A DNA stretch of 64,000 bases, taken from the NCBI GenBank assembly GCA_036244855.1, contig BQKZ01001749.1, positions 25,039 through 89,038 on the forward strand. Reading direction: 5' to 3'. The stretch's first letter is position 1. Each line of letters opens with the position of its first letter. This document shows positions 12,701 to 27,700 of the stretch, piece after piece. Both the position numbers and the translations under genes were made by a program. Source of the stretch: Temnopleurus reevesii (Eukaryota > Echinodermata > Echinoidea > Temnopleuroida > Temnopleuridae). The notes beneath the pieces are model-generated. The model was not told the DNA's origin. It saw only the letters and a program-made list of their open reading frames with translations, and made no database searches.

Positions 12701-15700
12701 ACCTCGAATATATGACTGTTAATTTTATGGTGTAATTATTTTTATTTTTGTATTTGTGGACAGTGTAAATTAATATGCTATATGTCGCAAAGATATGGTA
12801 AAGTTATTCTATTTTGAATTTTAGGTGTATCTTGATTGGGGAATGAACCAAATTGATTGGCCGTCAACCCAGTTCACAGAACGAGGATTTTTCTTGATCA
12901 GGATATCATCTGTGACTGTCGAAGGGAATTTCATCGCATCAACCACCATTGCACTCGAATTGACTGCTACTGTAAGAACTCATTTTGTCTATGTAATGTA
13001 GACTGCTCTCTGCCATGTGATAAGATGTATATGAACTTCATGATAACCAAATGAAAAAATTGAAAACAAGAAAGACTAGGACCTGTATCATAAAGCTTTC
13101 CAATAGATAGTATGATTGGTAACAATCGTAAGTCTATTGGAAATCATGAACCAAAAATTTGAAATTTATCACAGTCTCCTTTGTGTCATATCACCCAGAG
13201 GTGCCGCAGAAATTGTTTTTTAGATGTGGGAGTAGCTGTGTATTACCATTTTTGCACACTCCTGTAGGCTTATAGGCTTGACAATTAGATGCCTTCAACC
13301 AACCGACCCTCTGTAAATGGCCTGTCCCAAACCATTTCTTTATTTGTTTTGCTTTTCACTCCGATTGATAAAAAGTAACAACAAAATCATTTGAAAGATT
13401 AAAAACATGACCTGAAATGTCTATTTGAGTAAGATTGTAAATAAACACGTGGAAAATCCTGAAAGATAATTTCAAGATCTTTCAGGAGTTTTACTCCATT
13501 TTAAGCTTATGTATTTTCATGAAATCTGTTTGAAATATGAAATTATAGAGTAAGCAAAACTTTTTCGACTGATCGATGCAATTTTTTCAACAAAAGTCAT
13601 TCTTTGGCATACAAACAATTGTTCAGGGCCTTATATGAAGCACAAGTTGACTGAATAAGTTCGGATGAACTCTTTCTTTTCTTGTAGGAAGCCAGCGCCG
13701 GAGTTGTGAAGAAGCTTCGAGTACCATTTGAAATTGATGTTGCCACAGTCGGTAGCGTGGAGGTCACCCTTGGTCTCGTGAGCGACGCCGTACCAGGCAT
13801 TGACAATCCATACATGTTGCCCGGGACACTTAACTATGGCACAATGGAAGTTGAATTTGTCAGGTAAGTCTATTTGTAGAGCCCTAGGACTGTAGGACTT
13901 TCTTTAGGCCAGCAGAAAGATGTTAATCCGTGCCATTGAACACTTTTTGATTATACAGCATTACAGGTGTGGGATCACATTGCCAAAAATCCCATAACGC
14001 AACCTGGTGGCAGAAGTGGGATCTGAACCAATTCCTTAAATTTCTCATACATTTATTATTTAACCTGTTGTGAAGGAAATTCCCAATGATATGAATACGA
14101 GTACTAACTCATCTTGTCTTCAAGAATGAATAAATGAATTTATAGACTTTATCATTAAAGAAATAGTATGTGTTTGAGAGGTTTGTGATTAATTAGACAA
14201 GATAACCTTATCGCTAGGGGGCTCCAGTGGTAAGACACTGGTATAGTCATCGAGAGGGTTCAATTTCCACCTTGTAATATACAGCCTATGTTTTTTTTTC
14301 ATAGCCTCCAGTTAACTTCACACAACAGTAGCGTTTCCACCCCTTTGTGGGCCGTTGGCGACAATATTGAATTAAATATATCTTTCAAAGTAATACAACT
14401 TGTTTCACAAAGTGAGAGCAATTAGTCTGGGATATATCCTTGAATCATTTGCCACAGGTGACAGTCATGTTCTATTGGCTCAAATTGTATTTGATCCATC
14501 TTATATCATATTAACAGATTTTGAAGATCTGAATACATTTTTTTCTCCATTTTTATTAAATTTTTTTTTTTTATTGAAACACTTTTTTGTCTTATTAAAA
14601 AAATCATGCACACATTTTCCACTATATACTGTATTTTTATCTTCTCATTATTAGCTTTATCGATCCATGTCCAAGTAGCCCCTTCCAATATAGCAGCCCA
14701 TGTCTAATCTCTGTGCTGCCTTACCTGGATACAGATGTTGCTACATCTTGTCAACCTCAGGAAAGGCAGCAGTTTGTGGTGTCTCGGTATGGAAGTTGTG
14801 TCTGTAAGTATCTGTAACATTTAAATCAGTACGAAAAAAAATATGATATGATAATTTGGCTAACCAATAACACTAATTGCATTGATGATAATGATAACCC
14901 CATACATTGATTAATCATAAACAATTGTCTTTAAAAAGAGGCGACATAGGGTGTTTGTTGAGGTTGTGAAGGAAATATACATTTTTGTCTTGTCATCTTT
15001 CTGTCCTTATATTTTTCTTTTTTCAGACATATTTATTTGGGGAATGATGGAAATTGGCATAGCAATGAATTTGTAATTTCATCTTTGAGCACTGAACTAT
15101 GCTAAATTGTTTTGATATTTGATAAGAGTTTCGATATTACGAGTGTTCGATTGTTGTCTGATATCCAAAAGTAAATCGGATTAATAATATAATGGAATTT
15201 AATAGTTTTAGATAATAGTAAAGTATAGTATTATTAAATGGCAATATAGTCACAATTGATAAGATTAATGAAATATTGCATAATTGCCCAAAATCTAACA
15301 TAACCCCTAATTCTATGAAGTTTCTTTAGCTGAAGAGGAATTGTATTTGTCATTATATATTTGTTCAAATTCATATTGTGTCATTCTTTTTGGAAGAATT
15401 AATGTTGTCTGCAACTTCTTGGGCAGTCACTAGGCCATTCAATTTATTTTTGAAGATGATTTTTAGCAATGCAGTGCATGGACATCTTGGCACCCACCTG
15501 TGGCTCCGAAAGAGGAGGATGCCAATTCTGGATACATATCATTTTGTACATTTCTAAACATAACTTTAGAACGCATATGGGTATTTCCATGGGGTTGGGT
15601 GCACTTTTCATGCAAAGTCCATGTAACGTATAGTGATCCACTTTGTCACTTCACCATGAAGATCAATTCAGATCTTCTTAAGCTTCGATCTATTGATGAA

Positions 15701-18700
15701 AATTGCTTTTCTTTTTCTCAGTTATACACATTTGGATATGAAATCTTTTCTGGATTTGAAGGTACAGGTATACAAAAATTTCACTATGTTACATGGACAT
15801 CCCACTGCTTTTGCATGTGCAAGAAATTGTCAGGTATCAAATTCCAATATGCTATGGTCTTTGAGGAATACTTCTGGGTGAGATACTGTTATTGGGGTAA
15901 TGTCATTATTGGACTGTATTTGCCTGGCTTGAAAAAGCCACAGATTTAGGGTTTTTGGATGTCACAAAAATGGACCCAACCCCGTGGAAATACCCATATG
16001 TTTTGTTTCTTCACCATTTAGCACCCTGTCCAGAGGGTACCCTTCAATGTCCCGTCAGCCGAGCTTGCTACCTCCCCGATGCTGTCTGTGACTCTTATGA
16101 TGACTGTGGGACTGGATTTGATGAAATGAATTGCCCAGAACTTGGTAATAATGTTGCCCAACATTAAATTTTCAGCTTGGTTAGGGTGTTTGGAAGTTAT
16201 AAAACGTCACTATCGTCATTTTATGTTTCCAGATTTAAGATTTAAAACCTTTCGGTTCAGCTCCATAACATCAATTTGTCAAGGGGTATGATTTGGTTAA
16301 TTGTAGTGCTGCAGGTTATTTTACATTTTCTGTCATTCGACTATCGTCAGCTTTCGGATTGCTGATACCTTGTCTTCTCTCAAGTAATCATTAAATGATG
16401 TTTACTATTTTTCCTTGGTTGTCTTATTTTCAGTTGTTTTAGATAGAAACATATATTTTCATGACAGTGGCAATGGTTATCCAACTGTCTAAATATCATA
16501 GTTCTTCATGCTAACACATTGTAATCTATTTCCGTAAAATTAAGTCAAACGGGAATTCAATGCTCCTTTGTAATGCTATTCAAATCGCAACCGGCGTGTG
16601 ATCATTGTATCTTCATAGTTCAATACATGGCATAAGGATTTATTGTCCCATGACCCACTTTATTTTACGGAAATAGTTTTTATCGTGTTTGCTACACATG
16701 AGAATTCTTTCATGATAATATGACAGTTTATAGTAACCCAAAATTAGACCCTATTGGGGTCAATCTGGAATAAAATTATTGGAAATGGTTTTTCAATTGA
16801 TTTGAGTTGGTAAAGGTATCAACCTTCACCAAAAAAAAATCAGGGCAAATCAGGGCTGGGGAAAGTACTTTTTTCCAAGGTCAAAGGTCAATGACCTTTT
16901 ACTATATGCTTCAAAAATGGATCTTCGCAATACAACGGCGTAGATTGGTGATCTTGGTGTCAAATTGCATGGATTTGTGAAATGAAGTGAGATAAAATAA
17001 AATAAAACCAGTTTGTAATGATAAAATGCCTCAAATTTAAGGTCAAAGGTCAATGACCTTTAAATACATACCGAAAATTATACTTTTGCAATAAAACAAG
17101 ACAAAAGTGATTGTCTTGGTGTCAAAATGCACACATTTTATTAAGAAAGTAATTTGACATAAAATCTTAACCATTTGAAAGTAAGGCAATATCTCACTAT
17201 CAAGGTCAAAAGTCAGTCAAAGGTCAATGACCTTTAAATACATACCGAAAATCATACTAAAACAAGGGGAAAAATGCATCTTCGCAAGACAATGGCACAC
17301 ATTGGTGATCTTGGTGTCAAATTGCATGGATTTGTGAAATGGAGTGAGATAGAACAAAATAAAAACGGTTTGTAATGATAAAATGCCTCAAATTTAAGAT
17401 CAAAGGTCAATGACCTTTAAATACATACCGAAAATCATACTTTTGCAATAAAACAAGGCAAAAGTAATTGTCTTGGGTTCAAAATGTGCACATTTTATTA
17501 AAAAAATTAACTGACATAGAATCTTAACCATTTGAAAGGGAGGCAATATCTCACTATCAAGGTCAAAGGTCAGTCAAAGGTCAATGCCCTTTATGTACAC
17601 ACCCCGAAATTCATGTTTTCACAATAAAATAGGTATTTTGAATTCATGGATTGGTGTAATAAAACAAGTTAAGATAAATAAAAGCTAATGTCTTATGTTC
17701 AAGGTCAAAGGTCAATTAAAGTTTCTTACATATCAAAAAGTTTTATCTCTACCAATGTCACATCGGTGATCTTGGGATCAAAATGCACAGATTCATGTAC
17801 GTAATTGGGATGACCTAAAATTAAACCATGCTAAGGTGATAGAACACCTCAAATTCGACATAGGACAATGTTAAATAATACCAATTAACAGATTACTATG
17901 CTTGTGTTATTCATATCATGTCAATTATTATTGTTACTATTATTATGAGCAGTAGTATCATCTTTATCATTCTAATTTAGTAATACTGTCATCGATATTT
18001 TTTAACTTCTCAGTCTAAAAACGAAAGGCAATTTTGTGAAAAATCTATGATATAATATTGTATGTTTAAATCAACTCCCAGAATACTTGATTTGACAAAA
18101 GACAAGATCTAGGGTCAATATATTGAGTAATTACTAATAGAATTTACATAGCAAAATCTTATGGGGTTGAACGGAAGTAAGGGTAAATTTCACTATGATT
18201 CTCGTATCATTACGTACTAATTTAGAATATAGCTTTATTGTCTACGAGGATGACACCTCATCCATGTGAAGAAACTGTGGAGATTTGCAAAATATTATCA
18301 ATGACTCTCCAAGAATATATATCTATTTTATTCGATGGCAAAGAGAGCTGTGGGATATAGGAGAGCCATTAAAACATGAGCTTATGCCACCGACTCACAA
18401 GCACTAAAACAAGCATGCATTTGATAGATTGCTAAATGATTAAAAAAATATATATATATAGTTGCTGGGATGTCCAAGGGGAAAATAGTGAATAATAGAT
18501 ACAAGATCTGGTCTAAAAACGTTGAAGGATTCAACAGTTTTAATATTTTTTATAGACTCACGATAATTATTTATTTTGTATAACTGGACCTCTTGGAAGA
18601 ACATAAGTATTTATTTTAATTCTTCTGAAAGGGCAATCCAGCCAATCTTATTAATTGCAAGTTATTTTTTTTTTGTTCACATGTAAATTTGTCAAATGTA

Positions 18701-21700
18701 TTCTTATTTCGTATTATGTTGTATATTATATGTCTTTTTAATGATTGGGAATAAAGTACCATACCATACCATACCAACAGTGGTGTTTGACAGCTATGGG
18801 AGAAACATATCAATATAAAACCATGGTAATTAATTTACGCAATATGCCAGAAAGGTCTCATCAGACTTACACCGGGTAACGTTTGATCCCAGAATGGTGA
18901 GGAAAATAATCCAAAGAATCTATATGGCAGAATATGTCTGTTAAGATAATTAAAAGGCGCAGACCGGCTCAGAAAAAAGTCAACATCCAACTGATTTTCA
19001 ACGCAAATGATTCTTGAGTGAAGCTTAGATATTGCTCATGCAATTTATTCGGCTAAGTTAAAGGTGGGAGTTCCACGAGAGAGGGTCTCTCGAGTGAAAT
19101 GCTTCAACTTCACATTCCTTGTAATCATGGATATTATGCATGAAGGGCAGTTTGAAGAGTAATGCCTGATGCCAAAGAACAGTTCAGGAACAATGATCAG
19201 ATGATGCGCAATGAGTGAAGCCATACATTATACTGGAGCTTGATCATGAACCTCCTTGAAAGAAGAAAATATTCTTAAATTCATTGTGTTCTTGACAGGA
19301 AGCAATTAAAGATTAGAACGTACATGACTTTATGTAGACATACCTCCTTATAGCTCCGTTATAAGTTGTCCATGATAAAATATGGAGCTGTATTGTGTAA
19401 TGTTGGGAGTCTGTTCTATTAAGGATGTAATAAGAAGGTCAGAAGGTAGACGACACTAGAAATCAAGAAAGAAGTAGGGTTTCTGATATCCATAAATGAT
19501 ATACTCAATTATGTTGAGATGGCGAGATCCCGGAACTGGTCATTGCAACATCTTGTAGAAGAAATGATAAAATGACAAGATCTTAGATCCCGTCATGTCT
19601 ACATCCTTTGGAAGAGATGACCAGATGACAAGAAATTATGGATCTAGTCATCCTTTTGAAAGAATGGCCAGATTATAGGATATTAGATCTAGTCATGTCG
19701 ACATCCTTTGGAATAGATGGCCAGATAACAAGTTATTAGACCTAGTCATGTCGACATCCTTTGAAAGAGATGAACAGGTGAAAAGATGTTAGATTCATAT
19801 GGTCATCTCCTCCAAAGGATCATGTAGACATGACTTGATCTAATATCTGGTCATCTCTTTCAAAAGATTTAGAAATTACTAGATCTAATATCTTGTCATT
19901 TGGTCATCTCTTCCAAAGGATGTAGACATGACTAGATCTATACTTTTTCAAATGGTCATCTCTTCCAAAGGATGTGGACATGACTAAATCTACTATCTTG
20001 TCATCTGGTTGCCTTTCTTCATGATGTAGACATGACTAGATCTGAGATCTTGTCATCAGGTATAACTTGATAAAATCAAAGATATTGTCATCTGATCATC
20101 TTTTCCATCTGGATGACACTTTAAGCTTTCATACATTGCTGATTGAATGTTGTTGGTCATCTGGGATCCCATTTTATATGTCTGGGCCTCATCAGCCTAA
20201 AAGTGAACGTCCAAGCCTCGTTAACATGCTTAATTTGCAAGAAGGGAGAAGTACATCATGAAGAGAATCTGTCCGAGTACAAAACCATGTGGCCTGCAGG
20301 ACATGAATCTCCTTTAAAGATTCTGATGAAAATAGAGGTACAGGTATTACCTGGAATGTTAAATGGCCATGCTGTCAGGCGTGCTGTTGCAGCCTACCAT
20401 TATTGGTCTTGGGAAATACCACCTACCATAACAGGTCCCCTAAAATGCTGAGACCTAGTCCAGAAGAACAACAGTTACTGTCCTTTTCCTGTCATCTGTC
20501 TCAGGATATCGTCAAATATATGTTTAAGAACAGTCTCCACACTATTGGTCAATAGTTGGAATTTATTATAGCATGTAATCGAGAAGTGTTCTTGGCCAGT
20601 GGCAAGAGTTTGTACTAGTGAAATATCGTTTAAGAGATTTCAGTAGAGTACGTGATATTCAGTCACGTTTAATCACATTTAATCGCACAATGGTGATTGT
20701 CGACGTTTTGACCCTTAATGCTATGAATTGTGTTTCGATAAGCACAATTCTTGTAAGAATATGACCATATCCACATCATGCTCACCAACCTGCAACACTC
20801 TTCCTCTGAGATGCCAATGGAGAGGATAAAAAAAGGTTTTTGACCTTTGACCTTGAGAAACAACACATCCCAAGATTACATTCATTCTGACTCTTTTGGT
20901 AAATTTTGATGCCTATACCTATTGACAGCCATGAAAATATTTTCTAAAATGTTTCTATAGTCCATTTAGACATCATTATCACCAACCTATGGAGTTTAAT
21001 GCCGAATAATCCATTACTCAGTATGTAAGAAGTTCATTGACCTTTGACCTTCAACTTCACGGTTGAATGCATTTCTAAGAACTTGATTTCATTAAATTTT
21101 ATCTTCTTGGAAAAATTTGTCCATTTTGTTACCAAAATCACCAACCTGCGATATTTCATCTCGCAGATACCATTACACAAGTGTGTAAAATCTCGTTGAT
21201 CTTTGACCTTGATAGAACATACTTTACCCAGACCCAATTCGTCCTAACTATTTTGGGTAAATGTTGACACCCATACCTATTGACAGCCATGAAAAAAAAA
21301 TTTGTCAAATGTTTCCATAGTCCATTTTTACATCAATATCACCAACCTGTGGAGTTTAATGCCAAATTTTCCACTATTCAGTATGTAAAAAGTTCATTGA
21401 CCTTTTGACCTTCAATTTTAAGGTTGAATGCTTGTCTAAAAATTTTATTGTATTTGATTTTATCTTCCTGTAATAATTGGTCCATTTTTACACAAAAATC
21501 ATCAACCAACGATATTTTATCTCGGAGATACCATTACACAGTGTGTAAAAAAAGGTCATTGACCTTTGACCTTGACAAAAAGCACTTTCCCCAACCCGCA
21601 TTCGCCCTGATTTTTTTTTGGTAAAGGTTCACACCCATACCTATTGATATCCGTTGAAAAACCATTTCCAATAATTTTATTCCAGATGGTTTCTAATTAC

Positions 21701-24700
21701 GGGATACTATTATAGGATTACCGGTAATCATTTCTGAAATCCTTTTATAAAGAAATATTAACTATATTTTCATGGATAGCGTTCGAAGACCAAATACCTA
21801 CAAAAATGTGACTTTGAATATTCATTAGAATTTTAATATCGCAATATTTCGATATACAGGTAACTCTGCCTAAGTCGAATCTGTCAGAACCCCACCAATA
21901 TTGAATATTCATTAGAATTTCAATATCGCAAAATTTTGATATACAGGTAACTCTGCCTAAGTCGAATCTGTCAGAACCCCACCAATCTGTTCGATTTTTA
22001 AGAATTTTTACTTAGAGAGTGTTTCTAATACTGATTTTGTATGATTTGTTCCAGAAATTTACATTGACTTAGGCGAATATTCGACTTAGACAAGCTTGAC
22101 TTGGGCATAGTTGACTGTATTGTAATACATTGGGAGGTTAATTAGAAAAGAATAACAATTTTTCTGATTATATTATTACCAAAGAAGTAATTATTCTTTC
22201 AATGATAGATGGATGCAACGAAGCAGGGTATTCTCCATTTGATAGCGCCTGTAGCACTCAGAGGTGGAACGCAACATTCGACTCGATTCTAGACTTCATT
22301 GTTGATGGAGAGTTTGTCTTCAACATACCATCTGTTGAAACACAGTCTTTGGTTTACATGGATAGGGTAATAACAAAATCAAATTATATTGGAATGTTGT
22401 ATTATTTTCACTCTATGACTGAGTTCTGAAATTCCCATAGACTTTGTTTAGAGGCTACCAGATTTCAGATTAATCCTGGTGTTTCAGATTTTTGACAGAG
22501 GGGTGTAAAAATAATATTGATAATAATCTTAGATTTGTAAAGTGCTCTGATCTGCCCTGAAGCACTCTAGGCACACAAAATATAACACATATAAACATAC
22601 ATAGGATACAATAAAAATAATGATACAAAAAATATGATGCACTATAAAATAACCAAAAAAATAAAAAAAAAAAAAAATAAAAAAGAAAAAAATAAAAAAC
22701 AAGAATATAAAAAATAAAATAAAAAAAAATTAAAAATAAATAAAAAAAAAAAAAAAAATAAAAAAAAAACCTTAAAATAAAGGATATTATAGTTATTATT
22801 GTTAAGGTTCACAGAGCAGCATTGTAGGAATTAAATCTGGCATAAAATGTAGATCTTGCTCAACATGACGATCAATCAATTTCTTTGTAAGAAATGATAG
22901 ATTGCATTCTCATTTTTTTGACAGACAGTTTAAAACTTTTAATCCAAAAGGACTGACCCCAGTCCACGTAGTTTCTTCATAGATTAATGTAGCTACTGTA
23001 TAGTGGAACATTTTTGCGGGGGTTAATTTTTGCGCTTTTCGCGGTCAAATAGCTGACCGCGAATTTATGACTCGTGAAAATAATCCTTCAGAATTTGTAT
23101 GAAAAGTTAACATGTGCTGTACTTCACACATTGTGTTTCGAAGTGGCACAAGATCGCTCTCAATGTTTCAATCGCATTTATATTTGCGTTTCTAATCATA
23201 ATCCCCAGAATATACTGTGATTATATGGTCATTCTTCATACTTTTTCGGCATTTATAAGTTTTCTCTTGGAGCAGTAATTATTTTTTGTTTGTTGAAAAA
23301 TTCATATTAGTTAGGTCGGGAGATCATACTTTTGTTTTTTCATGGATTGTACCCAAGAATTCAATACCCCGCAAAAATGTTTGTGGACTAACCAACCGCG
23401 AAAAATTAACATCGCGAAATTATCTCGCTAAACAGTAATAGAAACATCAGGAACTAGCTTGGAGCTGTGCTAGACTTTTCTTTCAAGCACTTTCTCCTAT
23501 CAGTAGACTTTCACATCTTTGAATTGTAACTTGGTTGGGTGATTAAGAAAATTGTTCATTTCCAAACGGGTCTAGCTGTCTAAAATCAAACAAGTGTATT
23601 AAACTTGCCATTTTAGGAAGAGAAAATATAGTGGAAATATTAGATTTTATTGAATTATTTTTTGCATGGATAATTGATTTTCAAATATCAGTTATGTTGT
23701 TGATGAAATGTTGAAGTTCATCCTTCCTTCTTCTTCCAATATACATACTATCCTCTTTTTCTGTCTATCCCTCTTATTATATATACATTTATTGTTTAGG
23801 GACAATCCTAAATTTTTAGATCTGCTTATTTATACTTCAATTTGCAAAAGTTTGAGTAAGGCTTATGCCACCCATTTATGAATTTGTTTTTCAATTTTTT
23901 ATCAGATAGTTTGTTTTGCTGTTGGAGAACAATGTCAATTTTAATTGAATTGTATTTAATATATCATAATGGCAGTATATTTACACAAAGTCAACGGATT
24001 AATGCTGGTGTCACAGATTTTTTCTTGACAAAGGGGTGTAATAATAGTAATGATAATTGATCATGATTTTCACATTTGAAAACAGTTGAGTTCCCAAAAT
24101 TAGATGAAAGTGAAACACACAAATGTTGGGCAAAATCAGAGAAAGGATGACAGATTTTTGTATTAATTTTTTTTAAAATGTAGGTGTACCTTGACTGGGG
24201 AAGAAATGAGGGGAATTGGCCATCAACCCAGTTTACTGCAGTCGGCTATTTCATGCTCAGAATATCGGTATACGATCGGAATAATAACATCACAGATTCT
24301 GAGATACTGGCTCTTCAACTGACTGCTAACGTAAGTATAGAATATTAATGATTATATTTTATATGTGATCAAACTTTTCTCCCTTATTTGATGTGATAAA
24401 GTATTTGACAAATTTCTGTTTTTATTTCACAATGTATTTGACAAATTGCAAGATTTATATTGGGAAATATTTATTCGAGAGGAAATTTCTATTTGACCTC
24501 CCTCCAAAATGGATCATTTCAGGTTGCCATGCCATATATTTAACCACATTTTCATTTGACAAAATATGTGTGATGGAAAATTTCAATCGACCATTCACAT
24601 GTGACGATTTATTTGAGGTACTTTCACACATGGTCATGTCTATCTGTGGCAGTTTAGGAATGATTTTATTCTTACCTCTGTAAGTTGAAGAATCACCCAA

Positions 24701-27700
24701 GTCAAAACGATTTTCTGGAGCAAATTATGCAAAACATGTCTTATTTATTATATCTTGTACATCAAACAGAAAATATTTGGTGGAGAGATTTGACTTTGGC
24801 AGGCTTGTACGTACATGCAATCAGTAACAGTGCACGAATTCACTCTGGAGATTGCTGAAGGTGCTTTTGTATAATTATTACCCTGGATAAATGTTTTTAT
24901 ATAATCATTAAAGTGGCTATATGTTTGTATAATTATTAAACTGGCTATACATGTTTGTATTATTATTGCCCTGAATTAACATGTTTGTATGATTATTTTG
25001 CTGCCTATTCACTTTTATATAAGTATTACCCCTGCTATACACTTTTGTATAATTATTACCCTGGCTATACACTTTTGTACTATTATTACCCCGATTTTAC
25101 ACTTTTGTATAATTATTACCCTGGCTTTGCGCTTTTGTGTAATTATTTCCTAGGCTACATGCATTTGTATGATATACCTGGTTATATGCTTCTGCATAAT
25201 TATTACCCGGGCTTTGGTCTGACTTGTACTAGGATGCAAGCATTTCTTGAAATAAATATTCCTGTTAGGTAGCAATTCAAAACCTTCTTCTTTGGTGTGT
25301 TAAAGAAGGAATACTGGGATTAAATCTTGTGACCTGTTTAAAAGATATTACAGTGAGCATTGGAATTAAAATAAAAAAAACAGTCTAAGTTGCGGGAGAC
25401 TCGAAAGAAAAAAGTCAGTGAGCCGCGTTATCAGAAATTTTCATGGTGAAAATGATCGGGAAATCTGTCGTGGATGTGGATTCAATAAAGTAATTTGAAG
25501 AAAAAAAAGTATGTTTTACCCCCCCCCCCCCCCCCAGGGATATTTATATGCTTATCTGTGTTTGCATTCTGCAATGTTGTGAGTTATTCCATCATCACAA
25601 ATCAAATATTCTGTGTTTTTTATGTGAGTAATTTCTTTTTTTTTGACCAGGAATCAATTTCGGGAGTTTTCAAGAAGCTCCGAGAACCAATCCAAATCAA
25701 TGTTTTTACAGCTGATCGCATCACTGTCACGCTTGGCTTTGTTGGGGACGCAGTACCAGGCGTTGACAATCCGTACATTCTTCCAACGGCACTCAGCTAC
25801 GGAACAGTTCAAGTGGAATATGTCAGGTGAGAGTATTTTGAAGAAAGTTGTATATTTATCAGAATGTACATTCAACCATGTTTCCACTGTGAAATTTTCA
25901 AATGACAAAGACAATGGGCAGATAAAAAGCCTTCCCATTCAAACCCTTGCAATGGCTCGACTTTAAAAAAAATAACAATTTCTAGTTATTGTGCAAAGAG
26001 ATGTAGAATATCTACAATCATATTTGCTTAATGATAGGTAAGTTTCTCTACATACAAATCCCTACAGAGCAACAATTGGGGTCTTATTCATGGAAATGCA
26101 TGTAAATTCCATTATGAAGAGCACATTCTTATGACTGGTCAATCTTAGCTTTTGGCCACTGTCACTTCGTGAAAACACGGACGAATTATGCTACGTTATG
26201 TAATAGAATCATATGTTCAGGTAAGAGATAAAAAGCTTACTTTGCAAATAACTCTCGTTCAAAGTGTCACGTTTTGATAACCACATTTGCTCTGTCTGAA
26301 TTCTGATCCAAAGAAAAACAATGACAGGTCACATTTTCAAAATAAAATGGTGCTATATTGGGGGAAAATGAAAACTGTATGCAAAAGTAGTTTTGAGAAA
26401 ATTATTGCTTGTTTAATTTAACTTGCATTCCTTTTTATTTTGGTCTCCTTAGTTATATTGAACCATGTCCAGGCAACCCCTTTCACCCATGCTTGAATGC
26501 TGTCCTACCTTATCTGAATGTGGATGTTGCTACGTCATGTCAACCTCTCGAAAGGCAGCAATTTGTGTCATCTATGTATGGAAGCTGTACCTGTAAGTAC
26601 CTGGATGGATATTCTCCTTTTCGTAGGACAGTGTCATTGTTATTAAAAAATAGATGAATTGCTTGATCAAAGACAAAATGGGATTGCCTTGACAAGAACA
26701 CTTGACTAGATGTTTTGTTCAATATTATTTCATAAATCCCGTGTTTGCATGCCCCTTTTATTCACAGGCCTGCAAAGAAACAACAGGATTCACGCTATTT
26801 AAGAGGAACAAATTTTCTGGTTTCAACTTATTTTGATTAATGCACCCTCCATTACCATAGGGTTTGCTATGATTTTCATCAAAAATAATAATAATAATAA
26901 TAATAATGAACGGCTTTTATATAGCGCTTATCAACTCTTTATGCAGAATTCTCTAAGCGCTTTACAATCGCAGCATTATATTACCCTGGCTTTAGCCCGG
27001 CAGCCACTTCATTAGCGCACTTGGCGTTTCAAGGAATAAATATTCCTACCAGGTACCCATTTACCTCATCTGGGTTGAGGTGCAGCACTATGTGGATGAA
27101 TTTCTTGCTGAAGGAAATTAACACCATGGATGGGACTCGAACCTACGACCCTCTGGTTGAAAGACGAGAGGGTCTCTCTGTCAGGGTCAAATCCCTGATT
27201 TCTCTGACGGGAGAAAGTGAAACTAATTTTCAAGATTATCAGGTTTCCCAGAGACAGGGGCAGTCCTTCAATAGTTTGTTCTCTTTTAAAACGTTCTCTA
27301 CTGGAAAACATGTTCATGCAAATATTATTTTGAGAATGAAATAGATTTGTAAAAGATGGTTCCTGTGTGTGATGGCCTCACAGCCTAATTGAAGTGAATT
27401 CAGTCAATTTGTTACACATCTGCTTTAAGAATGCACATTGTAGTGAATGAGTCTCTCTGTTAAAGAAATCTGCACAGACCCTCTATTGTATTACAATTCA
27501 ATTCAATTCAATTTATTTCACATCACTTTAAAGAAAAAAAAATATGTTAGATAGCAAATTAAAAAATGTTATTACATCAGTTTCACTATTCAGACCACAC
27601 ATATATCAGAGATGCCAACCAGTCCAAAACATTCATGAGGACCATATTTTCTGTGACATATGGGTATTTCCATGGGGTTGGGTCCACTTTTCATGCAAAG

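Noticed and set aside
15500..15949. 149-codon frame upstream of an LDLa exon
   Set aside because: Most of it lies inside the MITE 15578-15996 and crosses its inverted end; it is not a gene.
16763..21687. Polinton-like or other large autonomous DNA transposon
   Set aside because: It is only about 4.9 kb, with no polymerase, integrase or capsid-like frame; the subrepeated arms fit a foldback element better.
24860..25215. CRISPR-like array
   Set aside because: The units are contiguous tandem repeats without spacers, in a eukaryotic intron.
24955..25272. 105-codon Tyr-rich frame
   Set aside because: It arises from the 30-bp minisatellite period and has no start context or partner exon.
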